Below are positions 30,456 to 38,701 of a stretch of DNA of 64,000 nt, in pieces. Source of the DNA: Alphaproteobacteria bacterium. GTDB lineage: Bacteria; Pseudomonadota; Alphaproteobacteria; Acetobacterales; Acetobacteraceae. The notes beneath the pieces are model-generated. The model made no database searches. It was given only the letters and a program-made list of their open reading frames with translations, and was not told where the DNA came from. Positions within the stretch are counted from its first letter, which is position 1, and each line of letters starts with the position of its first letter. Location of the stretch: assembly GCA_020850755.1 (NCBI GenBank), contig JADZEB010000005.1, positions 1 through 64,000 of the forward strand, read 5' to 3'. A program made the position numbers and the translations under genes.

Positions 30456-30839
30456 ATGAGCCGCGGGAAGCTGATCATCGTCCTGGTGAACAGCGATCCG
30501 CGCAATGGCGAGGAGCTGGGCCCGCCCTTGTCCCAGGCGGCGGTCGCCGCGGCGATGGACTACGAGGTCGAGGTGATCTGCACCGGTGCGGCAGGCCGCC
30601 TGATGGGCAAGGGCGTGGCGGCGGCGCTGCCGGCCAAGCCCGGCGCATCGATGACGGTTCATGACCTGATCTGCCAAGCGCACGAGGCCGGCGCGCGCTT
30701 CTTCGCCTGCCCGGCCAATCTCGAGGCAAGCGGGATCGGCAAGGATGAGCTCATTGCCGAATGCGTCGGGCTGGTGGGCTCGGCCTACATGATCGAGCAG
30801 GTGATGGAACGCGACGATGTGCGCGTCCTGACCTACTAG
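30456..30839 (+). CDS. DsrE/DsrF-like protein
   Basis: A 127-aa alpha/beta protein of the DsrEFH fold. IIVLVNSDP and EVEVICTG are the opening strands, followed by an AHEAGARFFACPANLEASGI segment whose Cys is at the position used for sulfur transfer or nucleotide-independent binding in relatives. The terminal VRVLTY strand completes the domain. A sulfur-relay role is possible, but no Tus or Dsr partners are seen. The stop TAG (30837-30839) lies inside the left end of repeat copy 2. Confidence 0.8.
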   Translation: MSRGKLIIVLVNSDPRNGEELGPPLSQAAVAAAMDYEVEVICTGAAGRLMGKGVAAALPAKPGASMTVHDLICQAHEAGARFFACPANLEASGIGKDELIAECVGLVGSAYMIEQVMERDDVRVLTY

Positions 30840-30965
30840 AGCAGCGTCCGATCTGGTGGAACCGCAGGGCGGTTCCACCAGATCGGACTAAGCTGTTCGC
30901 AAACCGAAAGTCTCTCGGGCACGACTTCCGTTCGGCTGATCGAAGCCGAACGGAACGTGCCCTAG
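30836..30965. repeat. 130-bp two-hairpin repeat element, copy 2
   Basis: Starts and ends with CTAG. Hairpin 1 has a perfect 20-bp stem (30846-30865 with 30869-30888) and a 3-base loop. Hairpin 2 has a 12-bp stem (30926-30937 with 30944-30955), a 2-base bulge and 7 more pairs (30917-30923 with 30956-30962). It differs from copy 3 at only 7 of 130 positions. It fills the gap between convergent genes, so it could also terminate transcription from both sides. Confidence 0.95.
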
Positions 30966-30968
30966 CCG

Positions 30969-31886
30969 CTAGGCGAGTCTGCGGGCCGGCGCGAGGCGGG
31001 GCAGGGCGGCGTCGATCTCGGCGCGGGCCGGCAGGCTCGATTGCGCGCCGCGTTTCGTGCAGGCCAGCGCCGCCGCGACCGAGGCGCGCCGCATCGCATC
31101 CGCAAGGCTCGCGCCGCGATCGAGTGTCGCGGCCAGCACGCCGGCGAAGGCATCGCCCGCCGCCACTGTGTCGATCGCATCCACGCCGAGCGCGCCGATG
31201 CGCCAGAACGCGCCCCCGGCGGCAAGCTCCGCGCCCTCGGCGCCAAGCGTGCGGATCACGGCCCGGCCGGTGGCCTGCGCCAGGGCCGCGGCGTCCGGCC
31301 CCGCGGCGCCCATATGCGCGGCAAGCCAGGCGGCCTCGTCCTCGTTGACCAGGAGCGCGTCGATGGCGGCGAAGCTTTCCGCCGGCAGCGCCCCGCCCGG
31401 GGCGAGGTTGAGCACGATGCGCGCTCCGCGCGTGCGCGCCCGCGCGATCAGCGCCGCCGTCTCGCCCGCGTCCATCTCCATGCTCAGCAGCAGCGTGGTG
31501 TCCGGCCCCAGGATCGCATCCTCGGCCTGGGCGGCGCGCGCGGCGAGGTTGGCGCCCGAGGCGACCGCGATCTGGTTGCGGCCCTGCGCATCCACCTGCA
31601 CTGCGGCGCAGCCGGTGGGCGCGTCGCACGCGACAACGCGGCCGAGATCGACGCCGCCTTCGCGCAGCAGGGCGAGCGCGGGCGCCGCAAGTGCGTCGCG
31701 CCCGACCGCGCCCACGGCCAGCACCCGCGCCCCGTCGCGCGCCGCCGCGAGCGCCTGGTTGGCGCCCTTGCCGCCCGGCGTCATCACCACGCCCGGGCAG
31801 AGCACGGTCTGGCCCGGCTGCGGCAGGTGCGGCAGGGCGAAGAACAGGTCGAGATTGATCGAGGCGAAGCAGACGATCATCGGCAT
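30969..31886 (-). CDS. Ribokinase-like PfkB family kinase
   Basis: A 305-aa sugar/nucleoside kinase. The N-terminal MIVCFASINLDLFF strand leads to the GGKGANQALAAAR signature; the C-terminal signature is VDAIDTVAAGDAFAGVLAA with the catalytic Asp in AAGDAF. The fold and Gly-Gly-Lys-Gly-Ala-Asn loop fit ribokinase, but the phosphate acceptor is unproven. It is the last gene of an amino-acid-type ABC operon, 26 bases after the second permease. ATG 31886 chosen; an internal ATG at 31880 is equally possible. Confidence 0.87.
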   Translation of the reverse strand: MPMIVCFASINLDLFFALPHLPQPGQTVLCPGVVMTPGGKGANQALAAARDGARVLAVGAVGRDALAAPALALLREGGVDLGRVVACDAPTGCAAVQVDAQGRNQIAVASGANLAARAAQAEDAILGPDTTLLLSMEMDAGETAALIARARTRGARIVLNLAPGGALPAESFAAIDALLVNEDEAAWLAAHMGAAGPDAAALAQATGRAVIRTLGAEGAELAAGGAFWRIGALGVDAIDTVAAGDAFAGVLAATLDRGASLADAMRRASVAAALACTKRGAQSSLPARAEIDAALPRLAPARRLA

Positions 31887-31912
31887 GGCCCCCGGCGCGT
31901 GCGGCAGGCGGA

Positions 31913-32593
31913 TCAGTGCGAGGCGATCATGCGATGCTCGAGCCGCGACAGCAACCGCACCAGCGGCCAGAGCAGCACGAAGTAGACGATCGCCGCGGCC
32001 ATGATCGGGGTCGCGTTGAAGGTCAGGCTTTGTGCCTGCCGCGCCTGGAACAGAAGCTCGGGCAGCGCCACGACCGAGGCGAGCGAGGTGAGCTTCGCCA
32101 CCTCGAGCGTGTTCGAGATCAGGTCGGGCAGCACGTTGCGCACCGCCTGCGGCAGCACGACCCAGGTCATCGCCTGCCACTTGGAAAGACCGGTCGAGCG
32201 CGCGGCCTCGACCTGCCCGCGCGGAATGCTCTCGATCCCGGCGCGCAGGATCTCGCCGTAATAGGAGCTGGTATTGAGGAAGAAGCCCAGGGACACGGCG
32301 GCGAAGGCGCTGATCTCGTATCCGGCGAAGGGCAGGCCGGCATAGATGAACACCAGCAGCACCAGCGGCGGGAAGGCGCGGAACAGATCGACATAGACGA
32401 TCAGCGGCCAGCGCACGGCGCGGCTCGGCACGGTATAGAGCAGGGCGACGATCAGCCCGCCAAGAAGCCCGAGCGGCACGACGGTGAGGATGAGCTTGAG
32501 CGTCATCCAGAAGCCCGAGATCAGGATCGGGCTCGCGCGCAGGATGATGTCGAGGTTGAAGAAGGCGTCGCGCAGGTCGAGCAGGGTTTCCAT
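31913..32593 (-). CDS. Polar amino acid ABC permease (second)
   Basis: A 226-aa HisM/GlnP-type inner-membrane subunit with an N-terminal periplasmic segment and about five helices. LRAGIESIPRGQVEAARSTG contains the EAA loop that docks to the ATPase. It follows the first permease by 12 bases. Two non-identical permeases predict a heterodimeric membrane channel. Confidence 0.92.
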   Translation of the reverse strand: METLLDLRDAFFNLDIILRASPILISGFWMTLKLILTVVPLGLLGGLIVALLYTVPSRAVRWPLIVYVDLFRAFPPLVLLVFIYAGLPFAGYEISAFAAVSLGFFLNTSSYYGEILRAGIESIPRGQVEAARSTGLSKWQAMTWVVLPQAVRNVLPDLISNTLEVAKLTSLASVVALPELLFQARQAQSLTFNATPIMAAAIVYFVLLWPLVRLLSRLEHRMIASH

Positions 32594-32605
32594 CGCGCCC
32601 GCCCC

Positions 32606-33313
32606 CTATCGCTTCCACGCGAAGCGCGTCTCGATCCAGCGCCCGGCGATCACCACCGGCACGAACAGGATGATGTAGGCGATCGCCCCGAGCGTGAGCG
32701 GGGAGGGGTTGGCGCTCTCGGCCATGGCCGATTGCGCGGTGGAGAGGATCTCCGCCACCGCCACCACGCTGCCGAGTGCGGTGCCCTTGGTGATGGCGAT
32801 GGTGCGGTTGGTCAGCGGCGGGATGGTCATGCGGATCGCCTGCGGCAGCACGACCCAGCCGAGCGTGCCGAGGAAGCCGAGCCCGGTGGAGCGCGCCGCC
32901 TCCCACTGGCCCTTGGGCACGGCCAGGATGCCGGCCCAGAAAATCTCCTCGGCGAAGGCGGCGAGCACCAGCGTGAGGGCGAGCCAGGTGGTGGTGAAGC
33001 CCTCGAAGCCCAGGCCCACCACCGGCAGGCCGAAATAGAAGAAGACGATGATCACGAGCGGGGGCAGGGCGCGGAACAGATCGACCGCGAACACGATCAG
33101 CCAGTTGAGCGGACGGATGCGGAAGCTGCGCACGACCGCCAGGAACAGGCCGAGCGCCAGGCCCGAGATGACGATGAGGATGGCCAGCTCGACCGTGAGC
33201 AGGAAGCCCTGCGCGATCTTGGGCGCATAGGTCGCCATCGTCTTGGCGTCGAAGAAGGTGAACAGGAAGGCCTGCCAGTTGGTCATGGCGGCGGCAGGGC
33301 TGGCGGGGTTCAT
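32606..33313 (-). CDS. Polar amino acid ABC permease (first)
   Basis: A 235-aa HisQ/GltJ-type permease. A membrane entry helix (LLTVELAILIVISGLALGLF) is followed by FAVDLFRALPPLVIIVFFYF and the EAA loop FWAGILAVPKGQWEAARSTG. It begins 23 bases behind the ATPase gene and pairs with the second permease to form the transport pore. Confidence 0.92.
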   Translation of the reverse strand: MNPASPAAAMTNWQAFLFTFFDAKTMATYAPKIAQGFLLTVELAILIVISGLALGLFLAVVRSFRIRPLNWLIVFAVDLFRALPPLVIIVFFYFGLPVVGLGFEGFTTTWLALTLVLAAFAEEIFWAGILAVPKGQWEAARSTGLGFLGTLGWVVLPQAIRMTIPPLTNRTIAITKGTALGSVVAVAEILSTAQSAMAESANPSPLTLGAIAYIILFVPVVIAGRWIETRFAWKR

Positions 33314-33336
33314 GGCAGGGCGGGTCCGGCCCGGGC

Positions 33337-34083
33337 CTAGTGGCGGTTGATCTGCTGGACGAAGGCGCGGGTGCGCGCCTCGCGCGGGTCCTCGAAGATC
33401 TGCGTCGGCGGCCCCTGCTCGATGATTTCGCCCTGGTCCATGAAAAGCACGCGGTCGGCGGCGGCGCGCGCGAAACCCATCTCGTGCGAGACGACCATCA
33501 TGGTCATGCCGCTTTCGCGCAGCTCGCGCATGGTGGCAAGCACGCTGCCCACCAGCTCGGGGTCGAGCGCCGAGGTGGGCTCGTCGAAAAGCATGATCTT
33601 GGGGTCGAGCGCCACCGCGCGCGCGATCGCCACGCGCTGCTGCTGGCCGCCCGAAAGCTCGGTGGGGTAGTTCGCCGCCTTGTCGGCCAGCCCGACGCGC
33701 GCGAGGGCGGCGCGCGCGATCTCCTCGGCCTCGGCGCGCGGCTTCTTCAGCACGCGGCGCAGCGCCAGCATGACATTGCCGAGCGCGGTCATGTGCGGAT
33801 AGAGGTTGAAGTTCTGGAACACCATGCCGATGCGCCGGCGCAGCAGGTTGATGTCGGTGCCGCGCGCCATCAGGTCGGTGCCATCGACGATGATGCTGCC
33901 CGAACTGGGCTCCTCCAGCCGGTTGCAGCAGCGCAGCAGCGTCGACTTGCCCGAGCCAGACGGGCCGATGATGAACACGAGCTCGCGCTCATGCACGTCG
34001 AGGTCGATGCCGCGCAGCACCTCGGTCGCGCCGAAGCTCTTGCGCAGGCCGCGCACGGACAGAAGGACGGGACCCTGGGTCAT
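33337..34083 (-). CDS. Polar amino acid ABC ATP-binding protein, GlnQ/GltL type
   Basis: A 248-aa nucleotide-binding subunit with Walker [10 protein letters not shown], signature [14 protein letters not shown], Walker [18 protein letters not shown] and H-loop VVSHEMGFA, all characteristic of the polar amino acid group. Located 76 bases after the binding-protein gene, before both permeases. Confidence 0.95.
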   Translation of the reverse strand: MTQGPVLLSVRGLRKSFGATEVLRGIDLDVHERELVFIIGPSGSGKSTLLRCCNRLEEPSSGSIIVDGTDLMARGTDINLLRRRIGMVFQNFNLYPHMTALGNVMLALRRVLKKPRAEAEEIARAALARVGLADKAANYPTELSGGQQQRVAIARAVALDPKIMLFDEPTSALDPELVGSVLATMRELRESGMTMMVVSHEMGFARAAADRVLFMDQGEIIEQGPPTQIFEDPREARTRAFVQQINRH

Positions 34084-34159
34084 GAGGCCGATGGCGGCGC
34101 GGTGCCGCGGGCACGCCCGGGATTCATCCCGGCGCGCGCCCGCGGCTGCCGCGTTCCGG

Positions 34160-35020
34160 TCAGGAGCAGCGGGGCGTGTGCGGCGTGGCGTCGTAGCCCG
34201 GCAGGCCAGGGACGCCGAAGCCGGGGAAGCTCACCCGCGCAGCGTCGTCGGCCGGCGGGGCGGCGCCGAACCACTGCTCGTAGATGCGGGCGATGAAGCC
34301 GTCGCGCTTCATGCATTCGAGCGCGGCCTCGACCTGGTTGCGCAGCGCGGTGGAATCCTTGCGGAACGGCGCGCCCCAGTGCGCCCGCGTATCGTTGAGC
34401 GCGAGGCTGAGCTGGAGCTGGCGGTTGCTCTTGACCACATAGGCGACCACCGTGTTGCCGCCGAGATTGGCGTCGGCGCGGCCGGCCAGCACCGCCTGCA
34501 CGGCGTCGGGCTGGGTGTCGTAGGTCTGCACCGTGAAGCCGTAGCGCTGCGCGTTGGCCTGCGCCCAGGTGTCGTAGGCCGAGCCCTTGTTCACCGAGAT
34601 GCGCTTGCCGCGCAGATCATCGGTCGTGCGCAGCTCCACCCCGCCGCGGCGGGTGATGAACTGGAAATAGGTGTAGAGATAGCCTTCCGTGAACAGCAGG
34701 TTCTCGGCCCGCTCGCGCGTGACGGTGGTGGGCGCGCAGAGGAAGTCGTAGCGGCCCGCATTCAGGGCCGGGATCAGCCCCGAGAAGGAGGCGCTGTCGA
34801 TGGTGAGCTGCCGGCCCATGCGCCGCGCCACCTCCTGGAACAAGTCGATCTGGAAGCCTTCCACACCGCCGCCCATGCGCGGCATGGCGTGGGGGGCGAA
34901 GGTGCCGTCAACGGCGCAGCGCAGCGGCGGCTGGCCCTGCGCGGCGGCGGGTGCGGCGCCAAGGGCGGCGATGATCGCGCCGGCACCGGCAAGCGCCGCG
35001 AGGCGAGAGAGAATCTGCAT
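34160..35020 (-). CDS. Polar amino acid ABC substrate-binding protein
   Basis: Periplasmic receptor (286 aa), first gene of the minus-strand operon. The signal peptide ends at APAAAQGQ near residue 28. The mature part follows the SBP_bac_3 fold: [56 protein letters not shown] and [17 protein letters not shown]. The Arg of TVTRER would contact the ligand alpha-carboxylate in the family. A Cys-containing C-terminal tail (about 30 residues after WFGAAPPAD) is longer than usual. The presence of a PfkB kinase gene in the same operon leaves room for a non-amino-acid ligand. Confidence 0.92.
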   Translation of the reverse strand: MQILSRLAALAGAGAIIAALGAAPAAAQGQPPLRCAVDGTFAPHAMPRMGGGVEGFQIDLFQEVARRMGRQLTIDSASFSGLIPALNAGRYDFLCAPTTVTRERAENLLFTEGYLYTYFQFITRRGGVELRTTDDLRGKRISVNKGSAYDTWAQANAQRYGFTVQTYDTQPDAVQAVLAGRADANLGGNTVVAYVVKSNRQLQLSLALNDTRAHWGAPFRKDSTALRNQVEAALECMKRDGFIARIYEQWFGAAPPADDAARVSFPGFGVPGLPGYDATPHTPRCS

Positions 35021-35333
35021 TGGTGAATCCTTCCCCGTTTGGCCGGCAGGTCTGCCGCGATCCGTCGCGCCGGCGGCGACGGCCGCACAGTGTTCGCTAT
35101 CCAGTAACTAGCCAGACTTGCCACGCGGCGCAACCGCGATCAGTCCGCCGCAGAATGCGGCGCCCGGGCCCCGTCTGCCGGCAGGGCACGCCGCAGCAAT
35201 GCCTTAGCAATGCCTGCGGGCGGGGCGGCGCGTGCGATCGTCATTGCCTGAGGCGCAGTCAGAGGCTAGCGTGAGGCCAATCGCCGGTGGCTGCCCCTGG
35301 GCGCCCTGGCCCAATTGGCAGGGAGAATATGGC
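35021..35333. other. Divergent intergenic region before the TAXI binding protein
   Basis: 313 bases between the amino-acid ABC operon (minus) and the TAXI gene (plus). No supported gene. The right half holds the candidate promoter at 35244-35272; regulatory sites for the minus-strand operon should lie in the left half, but I cannot point to one. Confidence 0.5.
35244..35272 (+). promoter_or_regulatory. Candidate promoter of the TAXI-TRAP genes
   Basis: TTGCCT (35244-35249), 17-base spacer, TAGCGT (35267-35272) in a GGCTAG context, 61 bases before the ATG. Match is partial. Confidence 0.38.
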
Positions 35334-36368
35334 ATGATTCGCTCATCTTCGTTCGCTTTCGCGCGCCGCGCGCTGCTCGGTGCCGCCGCCGCCGCGACGC
35401 TCGGGCTGGCGGCCGGGACGGCCTCGGCCCAGGCCCCGCAATTCTTCCGCATCGGCACCGGTGCCGCAGGCGGCGTCTACTTCCCGATCGGGGGCATCCT
35501 GGCCAACGCGATCTCCAACCCGCCCGGCTCGCGCCCCTGCGACCAGGGCGGTTCCTGCGGCGTGCCTGGCCTGATAGCGGTGGCGCAGGCGACGCAGGGC
35601 AGCGTGCAGAACGCCAACCTGATCCAGTCGGGCAACGCCGAAAGCGGCCTTGTGCAGTCCGACGTCGCCTTCTGGGCCTTCAACGCCACCGGCTTGTATG
35701 AAGGGCGTCCCAAGGCCGACCGGCTGCGTTTCATCGCCCACGTCTATCCCGAGCACATCCACGCCGTGGTGCGCCGCGACAGCCCGTATCAGCGCATGGA
35801 GGATCTTCGCGGCAAGCGCATCGCCGTGGGCCTTCAGGCTTCGGGCGCGCGCGTGGGCTCCGAGCTGATCCTGGAAGCCTACAACATGCGCCCGAATACC
35901 GACTATCGCCCGGAATACCTGAACCAGCAGCAGGGCACCGAGCGCATGCAGGACCGCAACATGGATGCGGTGCTGACGGTTTCGGGCTACCCCGCAGGCG
36001 GCTTCACCGAGTTCTGCGCCCGCGTGGGCTGCCGCCTGCTCTCGTTCAGTGACGCCGAGATGAATCGCGTGATCCAGCGCGCCCCCTTCTATGGCCGCGG
36101 TATCATCCCCCGCACCGCCTATGAGGGCCTGACCGAGGATACGCGCACCCTGACCGTGGGCGCGCAGTGGCTGGTCAGCTCGCAGGTCTCGGACGACCTC
36201 GTCTACCAGATCACCAAGGCGCTGTGGAACGACAACACCCGCCGCCTGCTGGACAACGGCCATGCCAAGGGCCGTGAGATCCGGCGGGAGACGGCGCTGG
36301 AAGGCCGCGGCGTGCCCTTCCATCCGGGCGCGGAGCGCTTCTACCGCGAAGCGGGCATGATCCGCTGA
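35334..36368 (+). CDS. TAXI-family TRAP transporter substrate-binding protein
   Basis: Periplasmic receptor (344 aa) of the TAXI class. The signal sequence has FARRALLGAAAAATLGLAAG and an ASA-QA cleavage site near residue 33. Family landmarks are FRIGTGAAGGVYFPIGGILA at the mature N-terminus, then ESGLVQSDVAFWA and LRGKRIAVGLQASGARVGSE. Known TAXI systems carry C4- and C5-dicarboxylates or similar organic anions, driven by an ion gradient. GGGAGA upstream supports ATG 35334; the longer frame at 35232 would hide the signal peptide. Its membrane partner is encoded next. Confidence 0.95.
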   Translation: MIRSSSFAFARRALLGAAAAATLGLAAGTASAQAPQFFRIGTGAAGGVYFPIGGILANAISNPPGSRPCDQGGSCGVPGLIAVAQATQGSVQNANLIQSGNAESGLVQSDVAFWAFNATGLYEGRPKADRLRFIAHVYPEHIHAVVRRDSPYQRMEDLRGKRIAVGLQASGARVGSELILEAYNMRPNTDYRPEYLNQQQGTERMQDRNMDAVLTVSGYPAGGFTEFCARVGCRLLSFSDAEMNRVIQRAPFYGRGIIPRTAYEGLTEDTRTLTVGAQWLVSSQVSDDLVYQITKALWNDNTRRLLDNGHAKGREIRRETALEGRGVPFHPGAERFYREAGMIR

Positions 36369-36390
36369 TCGCAGCCACGACCTGACCGAG

Positions 36391-36418
36391 GGGGCGGGGA
36401 CCGCAGGGTCTCCGCCCC
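36391..36418 (+). terminator. Hairpin between TAXI receptor and permease genes
   Basis: A 10-bp GC stem with one G-T pair (36391-36400 with 36409-36418) and an 8-base loop, without a T run. Such intercistronic hairpins often stabilise the upstream message, keeping receptor levels higher than permease levels. It could also act as a partial terminator. Confidence 0.5.
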
Positions 36419-36486
36419 GTCGCGTTTGTGACGATCGGCGCTGTCGGCGCTACCCGCGCGGCAACCTCCAGCCAAGGCCCAGGCCC

Positions 36487-38568
36487 GTGAGCGAAAACCA
36501 GAAGCAGCTCGACCTCGAAAAGGCCGCGGAACTCGAGGCCAAGTACGACACCGAGATGAACTTCCGCTGGATCTCGGAGCCGGCGGCGAGCATCGTCAAG
36601 TTGCTGCTGATCGGGCTTGCGATCTACCACTACTACACCGCCGGCTGGGGCATCCTTCCCGAGCACTGGCACAACTCCATCCATCTATCCTCGGTGATGG
36701 CGCTGATCTTCCTGGTGTTCGGTCACAGCAAGGCCTTTCACCAGCGCGGCGCCGGCGCCTACCAACCGCGTTGGTGGATGCCGGGCAATGTGCCGCTGTT
36801 CGACTATGTGCTCTGCATCCTGGCGGCGATCGTGGCGCTCTACATCCCGTGGACGCTCAACGACCTCACCTTCCGCATCGGCGATCCGAACAATCTCGAC
36901 GTGGTCATGGGCACGATCCTGATCGTGCTGGTGCTTGAAGCGACGCGCCGTTGCATGGGACCGGCACTGCCTGCGATCGTGTGCGTGTTCATCGCCTACG
37001 CGCTCTGGGGCAACTACGTGCCGGGCGTGCTCACCCATCCCGGCGCGGGCTGGCACAATTTCGTCTCGCACATCTACATGACGCAGGAGGGCATCTTCGG
37101 CATACCGGTGAAGGTGGTCGCCTCCTTCGTGTTCCACTTCGTTCTGTTCGGCGTGGTGGCAACGCGGATGGGCCTTGGCCAGTTCTTCATCGATCTCGCC
37201 ACCGTTGCCGCCGGCCGCTATCCGGGCGGGCCGGCCAAGGTCGCGGTGATCTCCTCGGCGCTGTTCGGCACGATCTCGGGCAGCTCGATCGCCAATGCCG
37301 TCACTACCGGCTCGTTGACCATTCCGGCGATGAAGCGCATCGGCTATCGCGGTTCATTCGCGGCGGCGGTGGAGGCGGCAGCCAGCGCCGGCGGGCAGAT
37401 CACGCCGCCGATCATGGGCGCGGCCGCCTTCATCATGGTCGAGTTCCTGAACGTCTCCTACGCGACCATCATCATGGCGGCGGCGATCCCGGCCTCGATG
37501 CACTATATCGGGGTGCTGACGATGGTGCATCTCGAGGCCAAGCGGCTCGGCCTGCGCGGCCTGACCGAGGAGGAGATGCCCAGGCTCCTCAAGATCGTGC
37601 GCGAGGGCTGGCACACCCTGATCCCGCTGGTGATCCTGATCACCATCATCATGAAGGGCTACACGCCCTATCTCGCGGCATTCTACGGCATCACCACCTG
37701 CCTGGTGATCGGCTTCATCCAGCCGCGCAACCGCCTCACGATCCCCGATGTGCTGGAGGCATTCGCCACCGGCACCAAATATGCGCTCGCGGTTGGTGCG
37801 GCGGCGGCGTCGGTCGGCATCGTCGTCGGCACCATCACGCTGACCGGCGCGGGATTCCGCGTGTCCTTCATCGTCACCCAGGCCGCGGCGCAGACCGCGG
37901 AGAACATCCTGCCGCTTTTCCAGCTCCTACCGGTGACGCTGTTCACCGCCCAGGACCTCCAGCTTTTCTTCACGCTGGTGTTCGTGGCGCTGACCTGCAT
38001 CGCGATGGGCTGCGGCATTCCCACCACCGCGCTCTATATCGTGCTTGCCTCGATCGCGGCGCCGGCGATGAAGATGCTGGGCGTGCCCGACCTCGCCGCG
38101 CATCTGTTCATCTTCTACTACGGCATCCTTGCCGACCTGACGCCGCCGGTCTGCACCACGGCCTATGCCGCCGCCGGCATAGCGGGGGCCAACCCGTTCA
38201 CCACCGGTCTCACCGCGTTCCGTCTTGGGCTGGCCAAGGCCACCGTGCCTTTCGTGTTCGTCTACTCGCCCTCGATGCTGCTGATGATCGAGGGCCATTT
38301 CTCCTGGGGCGAGTTCCTGCTCACCACCAGCACCTGTGTCGTGGGCGTCGTCACGCTCGGCACGGCGATGGTAGGCTTCGCCTTCACGCGGATCGGCATG
38401 GCCAATCGCTTCGTGCTCACCTTCGCCGCGCTGTTGATGATCGCGCCGAACGTGAAGGCGACGGCACTCGGCCTCGTGCTTCTGCTGCCGGTGATCGGGT
38501 TCAACTGGGTGAAGTCGCGCCGCGAGCAGCTGGCCGTTGCGGCGCCGGCCGCGAGTGTCGGCAGCTAG
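36487..38568 (+). CDS. TRAP transporter fused permease (DctQ-DctM type, TAXI partner)
   Basis: A 693-aa inner-membrane protein. A cytoplasmic N-terminus (residues 1-35) is followed by about four helices equivalent to the small DctQ subunit and then about twelve of the large DctM subunit. DctM landmarks include SSALFGTISGSSIANAVTTG and AAASAGGQITPPIMGAAAFI, the typical half-helix hairpins that bind Na+ and substrate. The second half repeats the pattern (CGIPTTALYIVLASIAAPAM, then DLTPPVCTTAYAAAGIAG). GTG 36487 is the first in-frame start after the hairpin. Its stop lies 4 bases before repeat copy 3. Confidence 0.95.
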   Translation: MSENQKQLDLEKAAELEAKYDTEMNFRWISEPAASIVKLLLIGLAIYHYYTAGWGILPEHWHNSIHLSSVMALIFLVFGHSKAFHQRGAGAYQPRWWMPGNVPLFDYVLCILAAIVALYIPWTLNDLTFRIGDPNNLDVVMGTILIVLVLEATRRCMGPALPAIVCVFIAYALWGNYVPGVLTHPGAGWHNFVSHIYMTQEGIFGIPVKVVASFVFHFVLFGVVATRMGLGQFFIDLATVAAGRYPGGPAKVAVISSALFGTISGSSIANAVTTGSLTIPAMKRIGYRGSFAAAVEAAASAGGQITPPIMGAAAFIMVEFLNVSYATIIMAAAIPASMHYIGVLTMVHLEAKRLGLRGLTEEEMPRLLKIVREGWHTLIPLVILITIIMKGYTPYLAAFYGITTCLVIGFIQPRNRLTIPDVLEAFATGTKYALAVGAAAASVGIVVGTITLTGAGFRVSFIVTQAAAQTAENILPLFQLLPVTLFTAQDLQLFFTLVFVALTCIAMGCGIPTTALYIVLASIAAPAMKMLGVPDLAAHLFIFYYGILADLTPPVCTTAYAAAGIAGANPFTTGLTAFRLGLAKATVPFVFVYSPSMLLMIEGHFSWGEFLLTTSTCVVGVVTLGTAMVGFAFTRIGMANRFVLTFAALLMIAPNVKATALGLVLLLPVIGFNWVKSRREQLAVAAPAASVGS

Positions 38569-38571
38569 CAG

Positions 38572-38701
38572 CTAGGGCAGCGTCCGATCTGGTGGAACCG
38601 CAGGGCGGTTCCACCAGATCGGACTAAGCTGCTCGCAAACCTTAAGTTTCTCGGGCACGACTTCCGTTCGGCTGATTCAAGCCGAACGGAACGTGCCCTA
38701 G
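38572..38701. repeat. 130-bp two-hairpin repeat element, copy 3
   Basis: Bounded by CTAGGGCA and its inverse TGCCCTAG. Hairpin 1 is a perfect 20-bp stem (38582-38601 with 38605-38624); hairpin 2 repeats the bulged 12+7-bp stem of copy 2. It lies between the convergent TRAP permease and MtnA-type genes, and its CTA at 38698-38700 is the stop codon of the latter. Confidence 0.95.

Noticed and set aside
30836-30965. Palindromic element taken as a simple terminator only
   Set aside because: Identical length and near-identical sequence in other places, with inverted CTAG ends, show it is a dispersed element, although it may also terminate transcription.
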